Shown here: piece after piece, positions 45,301 through 60,300 of the stretch
Layout of the letters: each line of letters opens with the position of its first letter
How positions within the stretch are numbered: the stretch's first letter is position 1
Assembly: GCF_902459465.1 (NCBI RefSeq)
Contig: NC_047065.1
Span: forward strand, 20,969,828-21,033,827
Length of the DNA: 64,000 bases
Source: Asterias rubens
Taxonomy: Eukaryota; Echinodermata; Asteroidea; Forcipulatida; Asteriidae
Reading direction: 5' to 3'
The notes under the pieces: model-generated
What the model was told of the DNA's origin: nothing
Databases searched by the model: none
The model's input: only the letters and a program-made list of their open reading frames with translations
Program-made: the position numbers and the translations under genes

Positions 45301-48300
45301 CGACCACAGCTCGTTTGGTTGATGGCCGTAACGATTATTATGGCAGTGTGAACAGTAACTGGAGTAAGTCAAAACGATCACATCGTGGTCCATCAAGTAT
45401 TCTCCGAAACATTTATTTTATGGTGTTCGGGCAGTTGGTCTCTTTATGCAATTCACCTCTCACTTTTAATACATGTAGCAAACTGGCAAAGTATAGTTTA
45501 AAGATGGTGGGATACATTTGGTGATTATTGGAAAACTAAATTACATGTTTGTCATGTTTGTGCTTCCGTAGGCTACTTTACATTAGTTCTGGTATTCTTT
45601 TGAGAATGTAATTCTGTCTGAAAATGCTGTCATCTTTGAGAAGTTTTGAAGTTTTTCCTGCAATGGAAAACAACTTTTTTACATACGTTTTGAAACAAAT
45701 AACATTTTCTTGTTTTGTTTCTCATAAATGTAGAATAACTGCGATTAGGGAGAGTCAACGGGAGCATTCTTTTGTGCCTTTTAACTTCACAAACTAGATT
45801 TTAATAATATCTGATACAATTGCCATTTGCATGTTAGATTTGAATAGTGTCTGGTACAATGACGTGCTTGATCAAAAGTTACCACCTAAATTTGAATTCA
45901 CCAAACTAGACAGTTTCTATGTCACATGATTCGGGGAAGCTTTTGTATTATAGCAACCTCCAAATGAGCAGACCCTGGTAATATTGTGCCATTAACCTTC
46001 ATTCAAAAATTTGTATGGGTGTTCACCCTCTCTTGCGTAACTACGCAAAAGCCCTGAATCATGTGACACAGCATCTGTCTCTTTTGGCTGGTGAATTCAA
46101 ATTTAAGTGGTAACTTGTGACCAAGCACGTCATTGTACCAGACAATATTCAAATCTAAAACGCAAATGGCTTATTATCTGCTTATTTGTAGTTGCAAGTG
46201 ATGGCTTATAAATTTGAATTCCTAGATACAGTAGTCATGATTAGGGGCAAATGCGCAAGCTCTTGCATGAAGCTAAGAGGAAATCTTATGCGAGTATTAT
46301 AATTCAGTTATGACCAATTTTGTCAATGTACAACAAGACATACCAGACATTATTTAGAGCGTAACTTATAATTAGCTTCATATCAAATCAACATGAAGCT
46401 TCCTTGAAAACTGAACAGATTGAAGGAATGTTGACTTTCTAAAAAGTGAATACGAAATGATCTCTTTAAAGGCAGTGGACACTATTGTCAATTACTAAAA
46501 ACAATTATTATCATAAAACCTCACTTGGTAACGAGTAATGGTAGATAATATAAAACATTGTGAGAAACGGCTCCTTCTGAAGTGACGTAGTTTTCGAGAA
46601 AGAAGTAATTTTCCATGAATTTGATTTCGAGACCCCAGATTTAGAAATTTAGGTCTCGAAATCAAGCATCTGAAAGCACACAACTTCGTCTGAAGAAAGT
46701 GTTTTTTCTTTCATTATTATCTCGCAACTTCAATGACCAGTTGAGCTCAAATTTTCACAGGTTTGTTATTTTATGCATTGTTGAGATACACCACATGAGA
46801 AGACTGGTCTTTGACAATTACCAATAGTGTCCACTGTCTTTAAATATCCCAGATCTATTTTCTTTTCAGAATGTCTGCTTAACATTAATAAAAGTGTAAC
46901 TTGACATTGAACAGCTGTGTAATTGATTCGTGGACACATTAGCTGCGACTCTTATACACTGAAAAAGTGGGCTTAATAACATGTACATGTACATGTATGT
47001 CAAGGTACCCTATTCACTATATCATTCGTTAGCTTGAAGATATGTGTGTCAAAAAAGCAGGTGCCTTCTTGAGCCTAAATTGCAACAATATAGATTTCAG
47101 GTTGGCAGAGGGTGTTATCAAGAGGTATCATACATACAATGTACTTTACCCATATAAATCTAGAACACACCTACATCGCCCAGCGGACGACCTGAGCTGA
47201 GCAAATTACTTTTAGGTTCTTGAGGGCATAGAGAAATTATATTATTATTCTAAATTTAAAAACAAACCATAGTATCATATTACAGGCTAGCACAGTAATG
47301 TAACTGGGACATGTATGCTTTTACCTTATGTATACCCACTAGCATTTACATTGCGTGTACATGCAGTACATACAGTACATGTACATGATAATCATGTACA
47401 CCTGGCAGATAGTCTTGGTTCAGGATTCTCCTGGATTTGTAACAAGAAAGCGCGCTATCACCCCCTACGCGCTATCAACCACGAACCGCTATCACAGGAG
47501 AGTCTTGGAACATTCGTTAAATCTCCCCCCAAAATCAGGGGGGAAACATAATGCGCGTGCGTAGGTTTCCCGCAGAGCCCGCCCCTTTTTTGGGGGGGGA
47601 GATTTAACGAATGTGCCAAGACTCTCCTGTGATAGCGGTTCTCGGGTGATAGCGGTTAGTGGTTGATAGCGCGTTGGGGGTGATAGCGCGCCCTGTTGTG
47701 ACAAATCCAGGAGAGTCTTGAACCAAGACTACCTGGCAGACAGCACATTTATTAAAAGAAAGGAATTTTTAATTCCTCTATACATGACAGCACTTCAGAC
47801 AGAACCAATCTCAGGATGATGTACAGTTGTAGTTTTAAGGTTCCTGAACCGAAAGTAATCATTTGTTAAATAGTGTGATTTATCAATGTTTTACATACAA
47901 TGTACTCTCACATTTGGTTTATTTACAAAATGTGTGTAAAACATTTGTTATCAAATAATTTATTAAAAACAATATTTTTTTGTTGTAATTTTGTGCTCAG
48001 GACCCTATTGGGAAAAGGAAACCCTGGCAAATGATCAGATTTTACAAATTCCATTTCACTAAAATCTAGACAGAAATATTTCAGAAAATTATTTTGAGGT
48101 GCTAGCATTACTCAGCCATTTTGTATGAAGAGACCACTTGTCCAAGAGCAGTTTGTAACAGCGTCTGCTTCCGTCTGACTTACTATCTATCCAGTGTACG
48201 TCTGTGGACTGCTACTTGTGTTTAGTTTACTCGCTCTGTGCTTTTAGATTTTAGTCATCACTGGGAACCGCAGACGAGTCAGTGTATCGCTCGGACTCCC

Positions 48301-51300
48301 AGAATAACACAGCATGCATCCTGTACTCTTCTGAGTGGTCATTGTCGTAGATAATGGATGAAGAGATGGTATCCACTCCGTGCATGATCGAGCGAGGGCG
48401 CTTTTTCTTTTATTTTACAGCGTGATGGGAAGAGATGATTTGATGTAGTACATGTATGTTGTTACCAGCAGATGGTGCTTTTTTACACGTACATGTAGTT
48501 TGATTTTTTTATACCCAGAAACACTGGAGCATATGCGCATTCCTCTTCGGAGACTCCATTTCAATGTTTGCATGTTACATAGTCTGGTTTTTGATGGATT
48601 AATGTCACATGCACATTCCCCCAAGAAAATGAACGATATCACATTGAACTTTACTTTTAGTATGGTTTTAAGCGCCTAAGTCATTCTACATGAACCTTTA
48701 CCATGAAGTTTTGTTGTTACCATTTTTTTATTATTTTTTTTTATGGGGGGGGGGTTCCCATGAAAATAATCTCAGCCGAATTGCGTGAATGTGAATTGGT
48801 CGAGGGCCTCAAAATGTTCCGGTTTGCACGGAGTGGATATCCGCATTGCTATGGATCCATTTTTAATGTATGCAGTTGCTATATTTGATTGCACAATGTA
48901 CTAATCTTTGGTTACTGTTCACAATGGCTATTGAGCTGAGCTGAGGTCTACTTGTACTTGTACTATACTAACAAAAGGACAGACAGCTATTTGGAGATCT
49001 AATTTCTGTGCGATTTAACTCCAATGATCTTATTGGAGTAATACTCTCATTATATTTTTGTTTTGTTTTCATGAATAGTTCTTGCTGTTACTTGTAATGT
49101 GTGTCTTAAAAAGAGTGTCCTAACTTTCACGAAACGCTAGGATTAATCCTTCTTTGAGTTTTTAGGACGAGTAACCCATCCTAACTTATGAACGGTCCAA
49201 ACGTCTTCAGATACGGAATTTAACTTGCCCTAAGTCCTAAGATAAGTCCTAAGTTGGGAAGAGTTTGGTGAAATTGACAGCTGGTCCCTACAAGTCCCAA
49301 AACACAAAGATAATTGAGATGCTTGATTTCGAGACCTCCAATTCTAATTCTGAGGTCTCAAAATCAAATTCGTGGAAAATTACTTCTCACTCGAAAACTA
49401 CAATACTTCAGAGGGAGCCGTTTTTCACAATGTTTTATACTATCAACAGCTCCCCATTACTCAGTACCAAGTAAGATTTTATGCTAATAATTATTTTGAG
49501 TAACTACCAATAGCCCACATTGGAAAGAGGCTACAGTTGGGAAAAAGAGGCCACAATTGAGGGAAAAAGGGGCCAATTGATGACCATGACTCCGTTCCCA
49601 CTGGACCCCGCATTGATCCCCCAATTCAAGAAAAGGGCAATCAAGACCCCGAAAGGGCGATCAAAGGGCGTTCAAAGAGAAATAAGCTCCAGTGGGAACA
49701 CGAGGGCGATCAGAAACTGGCTGTGCAATTTTGATCCTCCTCGGGAGTAGGATTAAAGCGGGATCTGATCGCCCTTGTGGATTAACGGGCGATCAAAAGT
49801 CTAGTGGGAACGCAAAGGGCGATCAGACCCTGCAATTTGCTAGCAAAACAGTGTTCCTTTGAACCCACTTCTGTTCCCCAAAAAGGGGGATCAATGCGCG
49901 ATCATACTCAAGTGGGAACGCGACCGGGATTTCACGCCTGCAACTAATCTTGTTTGCGGGATCCCAATCTCGCAATTGTGGATCCGGTGGGAACGCGACC
50001 GCTATTTCACGCCTGCAACTAAAGTGTGATGAGAAACACACTGGCCCAGTGTACAGGACTTTAACTTTGCTCTGGTATCTAAGGGGCATTTCTAATCTAT
50101 GAGAACATTATTAATTTGTGTTTGGACTTTGCACTGGCCACCACAGCAAAAGCGCAGGGCTCCACAACAATAGGAGACTTTTCAACGCTAGGTGGCAGCA
50201 GACATACCGGGTAAATTTCCATTGTTTACGTAGTTCTGAACATGCGCATAATTCTGAGAGCAATGGATTTACCCGGTAAGTCTGCTGCCCTCTATCGTCC
50301 CAGAAAGTCTCCCATTGCAGTGGGTGCAATGGGTTATTTCCCTGCCCGAGTGTAGGCCTACGTGCTCTCTTTTTTTAAGCACAAATAAGTACATGTACGT
50401 GACTACCATCCATGATAAACCTCCAGCCAATGACTTAAAGGATTCGGGCACATTTTCAAAATTTGCACAGATTTACATTACAGAGTTTGAAGATAATGAT
50501 AGTGGAAAGCTTCCCTTCACTGAGGCTGTGTAGTTTTTGAGAAATGAGTAAAACAAGTCACAACATGATTTTCGTCTCGGGAAGACGAAAATTATTTTAG
50601 CATGTAAAATCCCGTTAACCAGTTAGGATATTATACCAAAACCATAGCATAACTGGTTAATACGTTTTTACATGCTAAAACTGAGACGAAAATTATTTGT
50701 TTTACTCATTTCTACAGCACCTCAGTAAGTAAAATTTCAAGGGAAGCTTTCTACTATCGTAATCTTCAAACTGTGTTATTTTAATGTTAATCTGTGGACA
50801 TTGTGTTTTGTGTTAGGAAAAAGCACATAGACCCTTTAATTCTAACTTGTGGACATTGTTTTTATATATTGGTTAGAAGTTTCTACAGATAGATCTCAAT
50901 CTTTTATTTTTAACTTTTTTTTAAAACAAAATGTGAGAATACATGTACTTCCCATGGACCTCCCAGTTTCTGTCTGTCGTCTTATCCTATGGTGCTGTTT
51001 CAATTAATTTCCGCTAACATTTGTTTTCTTCAAATCTTATTATCACGGTGGAATGATTACTAACAGATCACACAATTTAATTTTTTTATTTTGTGGTGGC
51101 ATTGTACAAAACTTGTGAATTTTGTTTTGTATTATTTGTATTTTGTAAGCTCTAATATTAAATTCTTGTCCTTGGAGTTTTGTATTGATGTAAATAGACC
51201 AAAACAAGATCAAAACATTAGGGTCTCACTTAAAGACACTGGACACTATCGATAATTGTCAATGACTAGTATTCACAGTTGGTCTATCTCCACATATACA

Positions 51301-54300
51301 TTCAATCGGTCGTCGAAGTTGTGAGATATTAATGAAAGAAAAAACACCCTTGTCACACGAAGTTGTGTGCTTTCAGATGCTTGATTTCGAGACCTCAAAT
51401 TCTAAATCTGAGGTCTCGAAATCAAATTTGTGGAAAATTACTTCTTTCTCAAAAACTATGTCACTTTAGAGGGAGCTGTTTTCACCATGTTTTATACTAT
51501 CAACCTCTGACCATTAAATTACCAATAGTGTCCACTGCCTTTAAATGAATTTGTCACATTTGTGTGCAAATGTTTTTTAATTTTCTTTGACTTTGGTTTT
51601 TAAAGCATAGGAAGTGATCAATGAAGTGTGTTGCGCACTATTGGTTGTTTGTACAGCGGCTATCCTAATGATTTTAGTTGTGTGCATACATGCATGCAGG
51701 CTACTTTAATGTTTTCAATGTTGGCTGTCTCGTGTATCTGTGTATAGAAGGCTCTTATTGAATTTCTAAATCCTTGAATACCTTGATTTAATTGCAAAGA
51801 TACTGCTAAGCAAACCTGGGCCCAATTTCATAGAGCTGCTAAGCACACAAATTTGCTAAGCATGAAATTTTTTCCTTGATAAAAACAGGATAACCAGCCA
51901 AATTTCCGCGTGATTTTCAGGATAAGCAAACAACAGCTGAATACCAGTAACAAGCAATATGCAACAAATGGAAATTTAGTCGATAATCCTGTTTTTTTGA
52001 AGGAAGAAATTTCATGCTGAGCAAATTTTGGTGCTTAGCAGCTCTATGAAATTGGGCCCAGGTGAGGACACTATTGGTATACATTGTACCAGGATTGTAC
52101 ATTACTCAAAGTAGTTGTTAACATAAAAACTACACTTGGTAATGGAGAGTTGTTGATACAATATGAGAAATGGCTTCCTCTGAAGTGCAATAACGGAACT
52201 TAAATATTTGAATTAAGAATGATTCACCTCATTTCCTATTTTTACAAAGTTGAACATCCTGGATTCATCAGAATCCAACTTCAGTTTTTGTCCATGGGTA
52301 GGGTACCTTAAGGACAAATTGAACCCATATCATGGCCAGGCGTGATCAGAGTTCAACAGTGTGCAGGTGTCATGTTGAACTTTGTGAGACAGTGAAGGCG
52401 TGTGATTTTGCAAAACTTCCTTGAGCCTTCAAATTTTCCTAGAATCAGTAAAGCAATTAAAACATGTATCAGGGAGAAAGAAATATTCCTCTTTGTTTCC
52501 AGACCTTGTAGTTTTGTATTTCTGCTGATGCACAGATAAGACTCCTCAATTTTAACATCTGAGATGTTCCTTGTATGGAATAAGAAGGGGGACACACATT
52601 TCTCAGGAATTTTCACTTTTGTCAATCTCATCCCTGATTGTGGAAGGTTCCTACAGTAACAACACTGAGTTACATTACATGACTAAAGAACATTGTAATG
52701 CTGTCTAGCATTTCTTTAGGGTTTTGTATGTTTTGTTTTGGCGTACTTGTTGTGTGTTGTACATATATACAGTGTAGCATAAGATCTATGGCCCTTTTTG
52801 AAAACAACAGCTTCGGCAATTGTCAAAACAACCGCGGGTCCAAGCTAGGTTGAGCCGAATCCAAAGCTGAATCCAAAGCCGAAGCCGAGGATTTGAAAAG
52901 GGCCTATTATTGTAGTCTGACAATGCATGGCTAGAGCATTCCTTGCTCTAAGGCTAGAGCATGTGGTTTTAATAATAATGTTAAATTCAATTGTCCACTT
53001 CTTGGGTTTTTTTTTTTTTGTGTTTTTTTTTTACCAGAAAGTGAACCACCGGTCAAAGTTAAAAGATATCTTCAAGTTTACAGTTGGGATTAGTTATACA
53101 ATTACCTCTTTTTATCACATTTAAAATAAACTTACTGAGTACATGTATGCCACAAAGGTCGTTGTAATGTATGCAATGACAAGACTCAATCAGTGAATCA
53201 AAATCTGTTTGAACCAAAAGTTTGCCAAACCCTGTGACAGGGAACAGAGTTGTTGGCCCAGTTTCATGGCTCTGCTTACTGCCAAATTCTGCGGTTGATT
53301 TATTGAGGTCCTACATGTACCTCACACTACCAAACAACTTTTGGCAACTCAATGCCCAAACTGTTTGACTCTGGTGGTACATGTGTAGCTAATCCCATGT
53401 TGTACATTATATACAATGATTTCAGACCACAACAAGATAATAGTGTTTTTGTTTTTTCGAAATTGCATTTTTTTTTTTATAACCCTGTGTGCTAAAATGA
53501 GATTGCTTAGAATGTCTTTAAAGGTAATGTACTTTTTCCTAACAAAAAACACAATGTCCACAGATATACATTAAACTTACACAGTTTGAAGATTATGATA
53601 GTAGAAAGCTTCCCTTGAAATTTTACTTACTGAGGTGCTGTAGTTTTTGAGAAATTAGTAAAAGTAATAATTTTCATCTCAGCTTTAGCATGTAAAAAAC
53701 GTATTAACCAGTTATGCTATGGTTTTTGTTTAATATCATTACTAGTTAAGGGGATTTTACATCCTAAAATAGTTTTGGTCTCATGAGACCGAAACTATTT
53801 TGTGACTTGTTTTACTCATTTTTCAAAAACTACACAACCTTAGTTAGTAATATTTGAAGGGAAGCTTTCCACTATCATTATCTTCAAACCCTGTAAGTTT
53901 AATGTAAATCTGTGGACATTTTGAAAAAGTACCCAAATCCTTTAAGCATGAACCCTGTCTGTTGTTTCATCATGTTTTCCCCACCTTTTACAGAAACTGT
54001 TTCTGCTCGCATAAAGCAAGCTGTTCACATCCCGTCCATCCACGTGTCAAACCGTTACAAACCATTATTTGAGCCTAAACGTGAGATATCAGCTTAGCGC
54101 ATGAATTTTAGCATGACTGCAGCATCTTTTGCCTGTGTGGTTTGCACGACTGGAAAAAATTGTTCTGTTTAATTGAATTGATTAAATTGATTGTATTCAA
54201 TTGATTGAATTGTCTAATGCAGTTGATATCCTCTTTCGTTTGAAAAAAGTTGTGCCATCCAAAACCGAACAAAACTTTTTTGAATGAAGTAAAGCAGTCA

Positions 54301-57300
54301 AAAACGGAAAAAGAAATAGTCCACATTTTTTAAAAATGTGCATTTTGTTCTTCTTTTTATGGTCATGCTGGTGATGCACAGCATCTCATAAACATAAATT
54401 GTAACATCTGGGAGGTTCTGGGTCTAGAATAAGAGTTCTAAACCAAAGCCCACATAAGCCTTTTTTAGGAATTTTTACGTTTGATGAATCTCATCCCTGA
54501 TTTTACATCGTGGTGGAACATGATTTTTTTATCTAAAGATGCATTGTTTTAGATGGTTTCAATAGGGAGGTTTAGATGAAAGTTACGTGAGCAAATAGAT
54601 GATCATGAATGTCCGAAAATTGTGATCTTAAAATCTTACGTTTTGAGCATAACGTTGAGCTTGCCATTTCTCACGTCAGAAACAACACAAGTTTCTGATG
54701 TGCACGCGTCGTGAACGTATTTGCCTATATGGTTTGTTTTTTGGTTTGTTTATTTGTGGACAACACCAGCAGAGAACAAAAAATCTGACACAACATTGAA
54801 CTCAAGTTGAAGCTTCCAAAGATGAACATAATGTTTGTGACTGTGTTATTCTTGTCATCGCCACAAGGAAGTGTCTATTTTTAGAGATCAAGGCTGGCTT
54901 TAACCAGACTGTAGGTAAAAGCAGGCTATGTACGCACTATTCTTGTGTATGACACATAGTTGTTTGTAAGGACTTTCACAATGCTGGGTACACATGCAGT
55001 GCATGATTGCAGTATTACAAGACAAGAAATCTCCTCTTTGGCTTGAGGCAGTAGTCCAAATATCTCCGGTTTAAGTATTCGGGGATTGAAAGTGTAAGAT
55101 AATCTTTGTTCATGAATCGGTGAGGGCAGTAATTGTGTCATTTCTGTTCAGTCCAGCGCCATCTAGTGCAATTGATGTTAATACTAGATGCACACAAAAC
55201 ATATGGCTAGCATTAGCAATGCACAGTATAATATTATTGTATATTGTGTATTTAAAGGGAAGGTACACGTTTGGTAATTGTCAAAGACCAGTCGTCTCAC
55301 TTGGTGTATCCCATCATAACCATAAAATAACAAGCCTGTGAAAATTTGGGCTCGATTTGGTCATCGAATGATGAAAGAAAAAACACTCTTGTTGGACGTA
55401 ATTGTGTGCTTTCAGACAAGAATAAAAGACTTCTATCTAGAAGTCTTTTATTATTTTAGTGAGAATTTACCTCTTTCTCAAAAACTTTTTTACTTCAGAG
55501 GGAGTTGTTTCCCACAATGTTTTATACCATCAACAGCTCTCAAAAGCTTGTTACCATGTCAGTTTTTATTTGATTTTTGTTTTGAGTAATTACCAAACGT
55601 GTACATCCTTCCCTTTAAATGCCCATTGCAGGCTTTGTGTGTACTTAAGTGCTAATGCGAACTGTTGTACGAATTTTTACGTGGGCTGCATTTAGACTCT
55701 GAATTTGTTTTCACAAATGCCGCAAGAGAAATATGATGCGCACTCGAGGGGACACTGTAGTGCGATGTACTATGTAGAAAAGGGCATACATTTGAACAAC
55801 TCCATGTCATTCGTATGTGTACGTGTATACTGTATGTATTGACAAAAACTATTAAAAAATTTAAACTCAAAATTGTTAAAGTTGAGGAGAGCATAAGTAA
55901 AATCCTAAAGGTTTTGTGTTCAATAAAACTGAAAATGAAAGTGATAATTAATTAACGATAAGTAATATGGAAATCACAATTTTCATTTTTGCGGTAGTTG
56001 CTTTTTTTAATGAGAAAATTTCTATCCTACCCGAGGAATATTATGATGGTACTTTAGTAATGGAATTTGCATTATTGATGTTTTGAACCATGCATGAATA
56101 CACTGAGTTATTTTAGTTGTGCTGTGTGCATCAAAATAAGTTCTCATTTTCTTCTATAGAACTGGATTTGTTTTGTTTTATATATTTACTACCTTTGATG
56201 TATGCTTTTACTTGTTTTCAATTACATTCCAACTCACAGTAATTGGTATTGTGCTATTCACTATAATCTGGAAATAGCTGGAAAGTTTTTTGTTTTTTTT
56301 ACTGGTGAAATTTCAAATTTTCCCTTTTTTCTTTTAGAGATCTTTATATTTATATAGATCTTTGATGTATTTTGTTTCACATGTAACATTGTCAATTACA
56401 CATACATGTACCTTCAAACTCGCAGTAAACATTTATGTTATTTATTTATCTTTCAATCTGGAATTATCTGGAGAGTTGTTTGTTTTTAACTTGTTTAATA
56501 GTTTCCAATTTTCTACTATCTTCTAGCGATCTTCTTTTCCATACTGGTGTTGATTATTTAAAAAAAAGGACTTTGATATTTATCGCAGATTGGGAAAATT
56601 AATAAATAAATAGGCCCTATACACTGCAAAACACACGCTTGCGATCCCAGATTCAAGGAGTTCAGTTTTCAGTTTCTGTCAATCACTCTCTGTTTGTCTT
56701 TTCTTATTGCATTGTGTACAAATGTGTAAAGTGGTTCCCCTGGCAACACCTTATGGAGACGGAGCGCTAGTTTTTTGAGATTTTTTTAGAAATCAGTTAC
56801 CCTTTTCTCACCCATACAAAAAACAAAACCAAAGAACAGGCTGTAAAAATAATAAATGTCAAAGTACATGTACTCTAAACACGTCAACAAAAAAGTTGGT
56901 TAAAATGGAAGTTGAAGCAAGGTTCATTTTATTTATGCAAGTCGCCAGACACACAAGGCCTGAAGGTCACTTCAAGTCGTGGGCTACAATTATTTTTTTT
57001 CCAGGGGCTGTTGCCACCTACAATGTACTCCTAGGGCTGAAACAGGGTTACCCCTTTTAACAGTCCATAGGGATGTAGGCTTGTGTATCATCAGTCCGAA
57101 GCCTGACCGATAGAGCAGAAAGCACTACCTGCCCAATTTTCTTTTCTAGGATTTTGCCAGGGTAAACACAACGGTGTAAATACATGTAGGCAAGCATTTT
57201 AGCACCTTGTTTAGATTATACACTGCATGTTGCGTCTCTTCACTAGAATGGTGTTTGTTTACTAATCCAGCGCTTAATACTTGAACTCTGATAACTTGCA

Positions 57301-60300
57301 AGATTTCAAGAGGTTCCGCTCGCTAGTGGAACAAGTTGGTAAGGTTGTTGTGTGTTATTTAAAGGCAGTGGACACTATTGGTAATTACTCAAAATGATTA
57401 GTAGCATAAAACCTTTCTTGGTGATGAGTAATGGGGAGAGGTTGATGGTATAAAACATTGTGAGAAACGGCTCCCTCTGAAGTGCCATAGTTTTCAAGAA
57501 AAAAGTACTTTTCCACAAATTTGAGACCTCATATTTAGAACTTGAGTTCTCAAAATCAACCATCTAAATGCACGCAACTTCGTGTGACAAAGGTGTTTTT
57601 TTCTTTCATCATTATCTCGCAAGTTCGGTGACCGATTGAGCTCAAATTTTCACAGGTTTGTTATTTTATGCATATGTTGAGATACACCAACAGTGTCCAC
57701 TGCCTTTAAAGGAAGGGTCAAAGATTGGATAAATTGTCAACCTAATGCAGAACCAAAGGAAAGTTATCACGAAAGATAAAATAAAAAATCACGAGTGAAA
57801 ACAGTGCTACTTGCTGGAAAAAAAAAACTCACAGTATTTTCATGGTCATTCAATTTTTGAGTATGTACGTACATTTTTTTGCACCCTACCTTTAATGCAC
57901 GTAAGTAGGACACGTAACAAGAGGTCGGGTCATCCCGGAAATTGTGGATCTCTGTTAACAAACTTTACTTTTATCTATGACTCTTGAAGTTAACCCTTAT
58001 GCAGTACTCATTCATAACATTTGTGATAAACAAACAAAATGATAAGAACTTGTTTACATCAAGTGTGTTCATGGATAAAACAGTGCATTGTATGCTCTGT
58101 ATAATAATAATAATAATAATAATAATAAAACAGTATTTATAGAGCAAGCAGTATTTAATGATCAAATGCCATTTTTGTAAACATATTGGTAACAATTGTA
58201 AGATTCAAGTTGTGGTTTAACATACTTATTATGTAGGAAAGACGACTAATTTATTTGATTTGATGTTTCCGTGTGGCAGGTGATGGAAGTCGAGCTGAGA
58301 TGGCGCCCTTTGTGGACCAAGAGAAGGGTATCTCTCAAAACATGGCCCTGTATGAGGTAAAGACATAGCCACCAAATGAGCACCTAGAATGTTCACCCAT
58401 CACCGTACATGTCACCAACATACACTTACATGACCCTACATTTAAAGGCAGTGGACACTTATTGGTAATTACTCAAAATAATTAGCAGCATAAAACCTCA
58501 CTTGGTAATGAGTAATTGGGAGAGGTTGATAGTATAAAACATTGTGAGAAGCGGCTCCCTCTGAAGTGACATAGTTTTTGAGAAAGAAGAAATTTTCCAC
58601 AAATTTGATTTAGAGACCTCAAGTTTAGAATTTGAGGTCTCGAAATCAAGCATTAGAAAACACACAACTTTGTGTGACAAGGGTGTTTTTTTTTCTTTCA
58701 TAGTTAACTCGCAACTTCGACGACCAATTGAGCTCAAATTTTGACAGGTTTGTTATTTTATGCATGTTGAGATACACCAAGTGAGAAGACTGGTCTTTGA
58801 CAATTACCAATAGTGTCTAGTGTCTTTAAACCAAATCAGCTCTCTGTCATGCCTGGGAAGTACACAGCCTGTGCTGCTCAGGCTCAGCATGTTCTAGGGC
58901 AGCAAGTTAATTCAATCACAAGAACTGTTTCTGTCCTCAACATGTACCCACCTACATGTACCTCTGTGTGAAGAGAAGTAATTGCATGTACAGTCACAGG
59001 CCCGTTTGCTTCGTTTTTGAAAAGGCAAGGGCACCAAGGCATTTTCTCCTTGGGAAAGGGCACCCTATGGGGAAATTGTAAATTTCTTCTAGAGCATTTC
59101 AAGGGCACCAAGGCAGTGACCAGGGGGCATGGAGGCAATTACCTTCATTGCCTCCGTGGACACAAGTGTCATGACTGGGATTTAAACCATGCTGTTATTA
59201 TTAAACCCACACCCTAACATGCAAAATGATTTTGGTCACCAAGATGCACTAAACTGCTCAGCCACGGCGTGCCGCTCCTGCCATGATGTCATGCATCTTA
59301 GATGCGTTTTGAACCCATGACCTTCTAGAGCTGAAGTTTAACTGTTAGACCACTATTAGGTCATCTTGGCGGTAAGAGGTTGGTTCCATTCTAAGTGGTA
59401 CCTGCTGATAATTGCACTTGACAAGCTTGTTGGTCTAGAGAAGAGATCTACATGTACATGTTCCCCCATACTCTATACTGTGCGGTGGAAGGTCATCCCC
59501 ACCTGAGGTGCCTTGTTATGTGTGGAGCAAAGGACTGTATTTTGTTTCTAAAGGGAGAACATTTTGGGAAGGCACTAGATCAACAAAGAAATGGTGCAAA
59601 ATAATACCCAGAAGTCGGTGTACATGCGGTATTTCCCAGTGAAGTTTTTCAATACACATTGTATTGTACATATAGCGTTCGTTTAGCTCCCCTGGGTCGA
59701 CCCCGGTGCGTGGCGTTTTTTTTTTTACCAGGACGAACATGGGTAATTATCTGCACACACTCGTCCTGGGAAAAAAACACGCCACACACCAGGGTCGACC
59801 CAGAGAAGCTAAACGAACGCACCCACTGTAAGCATTATTACGACAGTGGCTGGGTCTAATTTTTATGCCCCGCCGGCGAAGCCAGCCGAAGGGGCAATAG
59901 TGTTTGCCTTGTCCTTGCGTGTGTGCGTGTGTGTGCACATCATCCTTGTCTGAGCAATATCTCAAGACTCCAAACTTGGTTTGTGGATTGGTCATGGGAT
60001 CCCCTAGACGCCTATTGTATTTTGACTCCCTCAGATAAATATTAAGCTCATTTTGGCTAAAACAATAACTCAAAAAGGACTTGGTGTAGCAACTCCTATC
60101 TCAGCGGGGCATTTGTGTTGTCAACACACCATTCTTGTTTGGAACTGCTTTTAACCACAGAAATTAACTAAGCACAACAATAACTATAATGATAATTACA
60201 ACATTTATAGAGCGCTAAATACAGATGTTTCAAGAACCAATTTGTTTACCCCAAACAGTTCTTGAAAATGTTCACATTTAGGGAAGTTTTGACAGGAGAT

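Noticed and set aside
59285-59375. tRNA gene on the minus strand
   Set aside because: Both boxes are present but degenerate (TTCAAAACG in the T arm) and the stems mismatch.
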